DNA of 64,000 nt from Ectopseudomonas oleovorans (lineage in GTDB: Bacteria > Pseudomonadota > Gammaproteobacteria > Pseudomonadales > Pseudomonadaceae): the NCBI RefSeq assembly GCF_003052605.1, contig NZ_QASO01000108.1, forward strand, positions 1 through 64,000, given 5' to 3'. A program made the position numbers and the translations under genes. This document shows positions 58,582 through 64,000 of the stretch, piece by piece. Below the pieces are notes generated by a model that saw only the letters and a program-made list of their open reading frames with translations, was not told the DNA's origin and made no database searches. Within the stretch, counting starts at the first letter, position 1, and each line of letters begins with the position of its first letter.

Positions 58582-61077
58582 ATGGCCGATTGGCAATCCC
58601 TCGATCCCGAGGCCGCCCGCGAGGCGGAAAAATACGACAACCCCATCCCCAGTCGCGAACTGATCCTGGCCCATCTGGCCGAGCGAGGTTCGCCCGCCAG
58701 TCGCGAGCAGCTGGTCGAAGAGTTCGGTCTCGATACCGAGGACCAGCTTGAAGCGCTGCGCCGCCGCCTGCGCGCCATGGAGCGCGATGGTCAGCTCATC
58801 TATACCCGCCGCGGCACCTACGCGCCGGTGGACAAGCTCGATCTGATCTGCGGGCGCATCAGCGGTCACCGCGACGGCTTCGGCTTCCTCGTGCCGGATG
58901 ACGGCAGTGATGACCTTTTCCTCAGTCCGGCGCAGATGCGTCTGGTGTTCGATGGTGACCGTGCCCTGGTGCGCGTGGCCGGTCTCGACCGGCGCGGCCG
59001 TCGCGAAGGCAGCATCGTCGAGGTGATCAGCCGTGCTCACGAGAGCATCGTCGGCCGTTACTACGAAGAGAACGGCATCGGCTTCGTCGTTGCCGACAAT
59101 CCCAAGATCCAGCAGGAAGTGCTGGTCACCCCAGGGCGCACTGCCGGTGCGCGCATTGGTCAGTTCGTCGAGATCAAGATCACTCACTGGCCTACGCAGC
59201 GTTTCCAGCCGCAGGGCGACATCGTCGAGGTAATCGGCAACTACATGGCGCCGGGCATGGAGATCGACGTGGCGCTGCGCAGCTACGACATCCCGCACGT
59301 CTGGCCCGAGGCGGTAGTCAAGGAAGCGCGCAAGCTCAAGCCTGAGGTGGAGGAGAAGGACAAGGAGAAGCGCATCGACTTGCGCCATCTGCCTTTCGTC
59401 ACCATCGATGGTGAAGACGCCCGCGACTTCGACGATGCGGTCTACTGCGAGAAGAACAGCAGCCGTTGGAAGTTGTTCTCCGGTGGCTGGAAACTCTACG
59501 TGGCCATCGCCGACGTCTCGCACTACGTCAAGGTCGGCTCGGCGCTGGATGCCGAGGCGGTCGTGCGCGGCAACTCGGTGTATTTCCCCGAGCGCGTCGT
59601 ACCGATGCTGCCGGAGGAACTGTCCAACGGCCTGTGCTCGCTCAACCCGCATGTCGATCGCCTTGCCATGGTCTGCGAAATGACCATGTCCAAGAGCGGC
59701 CAGATGGTCGACTACAAGTTCTACGAGGCGGTGATCCACTCCCATGCGCGCCTGACCTACAACAAGGTCAGCCTGATGCTGGAAGATCCCAAGAGCAGCG
59801 AGGGCAAGTCCCTGCGCAGCGAGTACAAGGAGGTCCTGCCGCACCTCAATCAGCTCTACGCGCTGTATCAGGTACTGGCCGCCGCTCGTCACGAGCGCGG
59901 CGCCATCGACTTCGAGACCCAGGAAACCCGCATCATCTTCGGCGAAGGGCGCAAGATCGCGGAGATCCGCCCGACCCAGCGCAACGATGCGCACAAACTG
60001 ATCGAGGAGTGCATGCTGGCCGCCAACGTGGCCACCGCGCGCTTCATGCAGGATCACCAGATCCCGTCACTGTATCGCGTGCACGGTGGCCCGCCGCCGG
60101 AGCGCCTGGAGAAACTCAACGCCTTCCTCGGTGAGCTGGGGTTGTCGCTGCAGCGTGGCAAGTCCAAGGATGGTCCGTCACCCAAGGACTATCAGCGCCT
60201 GCTGGAAAGCATCCGCGAGCGCCCGGACTATCACCTGATCCAGACCGTGATGCTGCGTTCGCTGAGTCAGGCGGTGTACAGCGCGCAGAGCGAAGGGCAC
60301 TTCGGCCTCAATTACGAGGCTTACACTCACTTCACCTCGCCGATCCGTCGCTATCCCGACCTGTTGGCGCATCGTGCCATTCGCAGCGTGATCCGTTCCA
60401 AGCGCGACACCAAGCACGTGGAGCGTGCCGGTGCGGCAGTCATGCCCAAGGCGCGTATCTATCCGTACGACGAAGCGACCCTGGAAAAGCTCGGCGAGCA
60501 GTGCTCGATGACCGAGCGCCGTGCCGACGAAGCGACCCGCGACGTGGTCAACTGGCTCAAGTGCGAGTTCATGCAGGATCGTGTCGGTGAGACCTTCCCC
60601 GGTGTGATCACTGCCGTGACCGGTTTCGGTATTTTCGTCGAGCTGCGCGACATATACGTCGAGGGCCTGGTGCATGTGACCGCGCTGCCGGCCGACTACT
60701 ACCACTTCGACCCGGTTCACCATCGTCTGTCCGGCGAGCGCAGTGGGCGCAGCTTCCGCTTGGGCGATAGCGTCGAGGTCAAGGTCATGCGCGTCGATCT
60801 CGACGAGCGCAAGATTGAATTCGAACTGTCCCAGGCCGCTGAGCGTGAGGCCATTGGTCGTGGCAGTTGCGCTGGCAAGGCGCCGAGCATGGGCAATACC
60901 GACGTGCAGAAGAGCCGAGACGTGAAGAAGGCGCTGCTGGCCGGCGCCAAGGCTGGCAAGGGCGCTGCCGGCAAGTCGGCGAGCAAGCCGGCCGGTGGTG
61001 CGCGCAAAGGCTCCGGGCGTAGTGACAGTGCCCCGCCAGCTGCCGGAAAGCCGCGCAAGCGTAAGGCCAAGTCATGA
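58582..61077 (+). CDS. rnr: Ribonuclease R
   Basis: 831 residues. An N-terminal helix-turn-helix (about 25-90), cold-shock domains, the RNB catalytic domain with GEDARDFDDAVYC (four aspartates), an S1 domain (VGETFPGVITAVTGFGIFVE), and a lysine/alanine/glycine-rich tail from about residue 765. It degrades structured RNA and takes part in trans-translation quality control. Divergent from the tRNA-Leu genes and translationally coupled to rlmB by ATGA. Confidence 0.97.
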   Translation: MADWQSLDPEAAREAEKYDNPIPSRELILAHLAERGSPASREQLVEEFGLDTEDQLEALRRRLRAMERDGQLIYTRRGTYAPVDKLDLICGRISGHRDGFGFLVPDDGSDDLFLSPAQMRLVFDGDRALVRVAGLDRRGRREGSIVEVISRAHESIVGRYYEENGIGFVVADNPKIQQEVLVTPGRTAGARIGQFVEIKITHWPTQRFQPQGDIVEVIGNYMAPGMEIDVALRSYDIPHVWPEAVVKEARKLKPEVEEKDKEKRIDLRHLPFVTIDGEDARDFDDAVYCEKNSSRWKLFSGGWKLYVAIADVSHYVKVGSALDAEAVVRGNSVYFPERVVPMLPEELSNGLCSLNPHVDRLAMVCEMTMSKSGQMVDYKFYEAVIHSHARLTYNKVSLMLEDPKSSEGKSLRSEYKEVLPHLNQLYALYQVLAAARHERGAIDFETQETRIIFGEGRKIAEIRPTQRNDAHKLIEECMLAANVATARFMQDHQIPSLYRVHGGPPPERLEKLNAFLGELGLSLQRGKSKDGPSPKDYQRLLESIRERPDYHLIQTVMLRSLSQAVYSAQSEGHFGLNYEAYTHFTSPIRRYPDLLAHRAIRSVIRSKRDTKHVERAGAAVMPKARIYPYDEATLEKLGEQCSMTERRADEATRDVVNWLKCEFMQDRVGETFPGVITAVTGFGIFVELRDIYVEGLVHVTALPADYYHFDPVHHRLSGERSGRSFRLGDSVEVKVMRVDLDERKIEFELSQAAEREAIGRGSCAGKAPSMGNTDVQKSRDVKKALLAGAKAGKGAAGKSASKPAGGARKGSGRSDSAPPAAGKPRKRKAKS

Positions 61078-61838
61078 GTGATCTGGAAAAGATCTACGGC
61101 GTACATGCCGTAGAGGCCATGCTGCGTCATCATCCCAAACGGGTGAAGCAGGTCTGGCTGGCCGATGGTCGCAGTGATCCTCGGGTGCAGCCCTTGCTGG
61201 AGCTGGCTGCGCAGTCTCGCGTAAAAGTGGGGCAGTGCGAGCGCCGTGAGATGGACGCCTGGGTCGAGGGTGTGCACCAGGGTGTGGTTGCCGATGTCAG
61301 CCCCAGTCAGGTCTGGGGCGAGGCGATGCTCGAGGAGTTGCTTGAGCGCTGCGAGGGCCCGCCTTTGCTGCTGGTGCTCGACGGCGTGACCGACCCGCAC
61401 AACCTTGGGGCTTGTCTGCGCACGGCAGATGCCGCCGGCGCGTTGGCGGTGATTGTGCCCAAGGACAAATCGGCAACCCTCAACGCCACGGTACGCAAGG
61501 TGGCCTGTGGTGCTGCCGAGGTGATTCCGCTGGTGGCGGTGACCAACCTGGCGCGCAGTCTGGAGAAGTTGCAGCAGCGCGGCCTGTGGGTGGTTGGTAC
61601 GGCCGGTGAGGCCGAGCTTGAGGTCTATCAGCAGGACATGACCGGGCCGACCGTGCTGGTCATGGGGGCCGAGGGCAAGGGAATGCGCCGTTTGACCCGC
61701 GAGCATTGCGATTACCTGGTCAAGCTGCCCATGAGCGGCAGTGTCAGCAGTCTCAACGTCTCGGTTGCTACCGGGGTCTGCTTGTTCGAGGCGGTGCGTC
61801 AGAGAAACAATAAGCGTCAGGTAAAAAGCTCCAAGTAA
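61074..61838 (+). CDS. rlmB: 23S rRNA (guanosine-2'-O-)-methyltransferase RlmB
   Basis: 254 residues; the ATG overlaps the rnr stop. An N-terminal substrate-binding domain (EKIYGVHAVEAMLRHHPKRV) and a C-terminal SPOUT domain with the trefoil knot (LDGVTDPHNLGACLRTADAA; VMGAEGKGMRRLTREHCDYL; PMSGSVSSLNVSVATGV). It methylates G2251 (E. coli numbering) of 23S rRNA. Confidence 0.96.
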   Translation: MSDLEKIYGVHAVEAMLRHHPKRVKQVWLADGRSDPRVQPLLELAAQSRVKVGQCERREMDAWVEGVHQGVVADVSPSQVWGEAMLEELLERCEGPPLLLVLDGVTDPHNLGACLRTADAAGALAVIVPKDKSATLNATVRKVACGAAEVIPLVAVTNLARSLEKLQQRGLWVVGTAGEAELEVYQQDMTGPTVLVMGAEGKGMRRLTREHCDYLVKLPMSGSVSSLNVSVATGVCLFEAVRQRNNKRQVKSSK

Positions 61839-62039
61839 CAGCGATTACTGCGGGCCGGTGTGCGTGCTGCGTACCCCGGCCGTCGTAGGGCGTACTCGGC
61901 TTTGGCATTCTGCGCTGCTCTACCTCCTGCATTCAGCAGTCGTCACGAAGCAGTACGCCAGGTGTCCTGATGGAGCGTAATGCTGGACTCGGTATGCCTT
62001 GGCGGACTGTTCGCTGCGCTCCTGGGTCCGCCCTACGTC

Positions 62040-62141
62040 CTAGGGTTTGTTGCCGTTTCGCGCACGGCCGCGACGGAGCCAGTTTTTGCGTGGGGCTAGG
62101 CGCAGCAACGCGGCTCACGTCGAAACGGCAACAGACCCTAG
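62040..62141. repeat. Inverted repeat with 21-bp terminal arms (MITE-like)
   Basis: Arms 62040-62060 (CTAGGGTTTGTTGCCGTTTCG) — given here by position, with key bases TGTTGCCGTTTCG at the inner end — and 62121-62141 are complementary at 20 of 21 positions and enclose 60 bp. Size and ends resemble a small non-autonomous element. No clear target duplication was found. Confidence 0.6.
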
Positions 62142-62234
62142 CCCTATGCTCTGCGCTCCAGGTTGTCTTACGCTCGGGGCCTGCTGCCCACGGATGCGCC
62201 CGCGGCTGGCTGTTCAAATAATCGCCAATCTGCC

Positions 62235-62263
62235 TTGCGTGCGGCGAGGGGCTTCTCTAGAAT
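62235..62263 (+). promoter_or_regulatory. rpsF: Sigma-70 promoter of rpsF-rpsR
   Basis: TTGCGT (62235-62240), a 17-bp spacer, TAGAAT (62258-62263), then the GC-rich GGCGCCCC. The predicted start at about 62270 gives a ~115-nt leader before rpsF. Confidence 0.8.
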
Positions 62264-62384
62264 GGCGCCCCTTGCCGTGACGGCAGGCCCTTTCGCGCCT
62301 ACCGCCTGGCAAGCTCATCACGAGAAAAACCCACTCCTTGCCTGACCACCTTAGTTGGCAGGCTACAACCCGTAAGGAGCATTT

Positions 62385-62807
62385 ATGCGTCATTACGAAA
62401 TCATCTTTCTGGTTCACCCGGACCAGAGCGAGCAAGTCGGCGGCATGGTCGAGCGTTACACCAAGCTGATCGAAGAAGACGGTGGCAAGATTCACCGCCT
62501 GGAAGATTGGGGCCGTCGTCAGCTGGCTTACGCCATCAACAACGTCCACAAAGCCCACTACGTGATGCTCAACGTAGAGTGCACCGGCAAGGCCCTGGCC
62601 GAGCTGGAAGACAACTTCCGCTACAACGACGCCGTGATCCGTAACCTGGTCATCCGTCGCGACGAGGCCGTCACTGGCCAGTCCGAGATGCTGAAGGCCG
62701 AAGAAAACCGCAGTGAGCGCCGCGAGCGTCGTGAACGTCCTGAAAACGCCGAGTCCAACGACGGCGATGACAGCGACAGCAACGACAGCGACAACGCTGA
62801 CGAGTAA
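62385..62807 (+). CDS. rpsF: Small ribosomal subunit protein bS6
   Basis: 140 residues, ATG preceded by TAAGGAG. Typical start [18 protein letters not shown], then [20 protein letters not shown]. The C-terminal ~35 residues are charged and end in repeated Asp/Ser/Asn, longer than the minimal family. It binds 16S rRNA with S18, encoded next. The 5' leader may be a site of S6:S18 feedback, but I could not confirm that motif. Confidence 0.98.
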   Translation: MRHYEIIFLVHPDQSEQVGGMVERYTKLIEEDGGKIHRLEDWGRRQLAYAINNVHKAHYVMLNVECTGKALAELEDNFRYNDAVIRNLVIRRDEAVTGQSEMLKAEENRSERRERRERPENAESNDGDDSDSNDSDNADE

Positions 62808-62835
62808 TCCACGGATCTATTGAGGAGCCAATCAC

Positions 62836-63066
62836 ATGGCACGTTTCTTCCGTCGTCGTAAATTCTGCCGCTTCACCGCTGAAGACGTGAAAGAGATCGA
62901 TTTCAAAGATCTCAACACCCTGAAAGCCTACATCTCGGAAACCGGCAAAATCGTTCCTAGCCGTATCACCGGTACCAAGGCTCGTTATCAGCGTCAGCTG
63001 GCCACCGCTATCAAGCGCGCCCGCTTCCTGGCCCTGCTGCCCTACACCGACAGCCACGGCCGCTGA
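62836..63066 (+). CDS. rpsR: Small ribosomal subunit protein bS18
   Basis: 76 residues, ATG preceded by [25 protein letters not shown] with one Cys (not the zinc four-Cys type), then [19 protein letters not shown]. Operon partner of rpsF; forms a heterodimer with S6 on the 30S platform. Confidence 0.98.
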   Translation: MARFFRRRKFCRFTAEDVKEIDFKDLNTLKAYISETGKIVPSRITGTKARYQRQLATAIKRARFLALLPYTDSHGR

Positions 63067-63102
63067 GACCGGGCAGTCGACAAGAGTTAAGGAATAGATC
63101 GC

Positions 63103-63996
63103 ATGCGCGCCCTGGCTGAATACATCATGCGCGGCCGTATGCAGGCCACCCTCGTGGTGGTGGGATCGGCAGCGATGCCGCTGTTGTTCTGGTTGAGTGC
63201 CGCCGCTGGCAGCCTGGTGCTGTTGCGGCGTGGAGCCAGTGATGCCATCGGCATCCTGGCCTGGGCCATGCTACCGGCGATTGCCTGGTGGTATTTCGGC
63301 GAACCGCGCACCTTGCTGGTGCTGGTCGGCGCGCTGGGGTTGGCGTTGTTGTTGCGCGCCAACTGGACCTGGAACCGCATACTGCTGAGCAGTGTGGCGC
63401 TGGGCCTGGTGTATGGATTTGTCCTTGGGGCAGTGTTCCGCGAACCCATCGCGGCCATGGCTGGTGAGCTGCAGAAGCTGCTGCCAACCATGTTCGATGG
63501 GGCTCACCAGCAATTGTCGGTGGGTGAACGCGAGCGTCTCGAGGCACTGATCGCACCGGTGCTGACCGGACTGCTGGCAGCCTTGCTGCAGATTCTGAGC
63601 TTGCTGAGCCTGATCCTTGGGCGTTACTGGCAGGCCGTGTTGTACAACCCTGGCGGTTTTGGTCGCGAGTTTCGCGCGCTGAGGCTGTCGCTGCCGCAGG
63701 CGCTGTTGCTGCTGGCGGGCATGATGCTAGGTCCCAATCTGGGGCCGCAGTTGGCCATGCTCACGCCGCTGTGTAGTGTGCCGCTGCTGTTCGCCGGGAT
63801 CGCCCTGGTGCACGGCCTGGTGGATAAGGGTGGGCTCGCCCGCTTCTGGCTGGTGGGCATGTACATCACGCTCCTGCTGTTCATGCAGCTGATCTATCCG
63901 TTACTGGTGGTCTTGGCCATCGTCGACAGTCTGTTTGATTTTCGCGGTCGCCTGGCGCGCAAGAATGGCCCGGGCTCTGCGAACGGTGAAGGTTAA
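63103..63996 (+). CDS. DUF2232/YybS-like polytopic membrane protein
   Basis: 297 residues with about eight hydrophobic helices (for example LLFWLSAAAGSLVLL, LLVLVGALGLALLLRANW, ALLLLAGMMLGPN, LVGMYITLLLFMQLIYPLLV). It follows rpsR by 36 bp, where Pseudomonas carries a membrane gene before rplI. In Bacillus the DUF2232 protein YybS is also near rplI, which supports the family link by context. It is probably co-transcribed with rpsF-rpsR. Function unknown. It ends 4 bp from the window edge. Confidence 0.7.
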   Translation: MRALAEYIMRGRMQATLVVVGSAAMPLLFWLSAAAGSLVLLRRGASDAIGILAWAMLPAIAWWYFGEPRTLLVLVGALGLALLLRANWTWNRILLSSVALGLVYGFVLGAVFREPIAAMAGELQKLLPTMFDGAHQQLSVGERERLEALIAPVLTGLLAALLQILSLLSLILGRYWQAVLYNPGGFGREFRALRLSLPQALLLLAGMMLGPNLGPQLAMLTPLCSVPLLFAGIALVHGLVDKGGLARFWLVGMYITLLLFMQLIYPLLVVLAIVDSLFDFRGRLARKNGPGSANGEG

Positions 63997-64000
63997 AAGT

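Larger units (their letters stand above)
61839..62384. other. rlmB-rpsF intergenic region (546 bp)
   Basis: Holds GTAGGGCG/CGCCCTAC arms (61884-61891, 62029-62036), a GGCGGAC/GTCCGCC stem (62001-62007, 62026-62032), the long inverted repeat at 62040-62141, the rpsF promoter (62235-62263) and a ~115-nt rpsF leader. No convincing protein gene: short open frames have no ribosome-binding site or recognisable sequence. Confidence 0.7.

Noticed and set aside
61839..62384. Small protein genes in the rlmB-rpsF gap
   Set aside because: Open frames of 60-94 codons overlap inverted repeats, lack ribosome-binding sites and have arginine/cysteine-rich compositions typical of random GC-rich sequence.

Overview
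The window is a chromosomal segment of a GC-rich gammaproteobacterium. Gene content, gene order and protein sequences point to Pseudomonas, close to the P. aeruginosa / P. mendocina side of the genus (inference from remembered gene neighbourhoods; no database search was possible). Nearly all of it is core genome; the left 4 kb and the intergenic repeats are the accessory part.

Region by region. (1) 1-5.8 kb: the right end of an IS1595-type insertion sequence, then LPS genes: a family-2 glycosyltransferase, an O-acetyltransferase broken by an amber codon, the O-antigen ligase waaL, a kinase-like protein, the lipid A flippase msbA, and (to 7.3 kb) the ADP-heptose enzyme hldE. (2) 7.4-16.8 kb, all on the minus strand: nudF-yqiB-cpdA-yqiA-parE, an esterase-like exported protein, a retropepsin-like protease, parC, and an orphan PqiC-type lipoprotein; several genes are joined by 4-bp ATGA/GTGA overlaps. 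(3) 16.9-20.7 kb: thiC with its TPP riboswitch and promoter, divergent from a TolC-type outer-membrane channel. (4) 20.9-26.6 kb: waaA, a LysR regulator divergent from emrE with a near-ideal LysR box between them, an FAD oxidoreductase/aldo-keto reductase pair, and an unnamed protein with a degenerate Nudix box. (5) 26.7-41.7 kb: a Smp-like membrane protein carrying a degenerate class III cyclase-like domain, serB, fimX, an unnamed protein with half a PilZ signature, psd, rhdA, an HDOD protein, motA-motB behind a sigma-28-type promoter, rsgA, a membrane-anchored methyltransferase and orn. Motility and c-di-GMP functions cluster here. (6) 41.8-55.9 kb: queG, then nnr-tsaE-amiB-mutL-miaA-hfq-hflX-hflK-hflC, a small DUF2065 protein, hisZ and purA. 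(7) 56-64 kb: a chemoreceptor, two tandem tRNA-Leu(CAG) genes, rnr-rlmB, and rpsF-rpsR followed by a DUF2232-like membrane protein.

The most unusual observations are: three genes (waaA, the Nudix-like gene, queG) whose TAG stop codon lies inside the terminal GTAG of a REP-like inverted repeat; a serB/fimX bidirectional terminator whose two arms are separated by an inserted REP-type element; the cyclase-like domain next to serB; the PilZ-like protein next to fimX; and the amber-interrupted acetyltransferase overlapping waaL. I saw no CRISPR array, prophage or obvious defence system.
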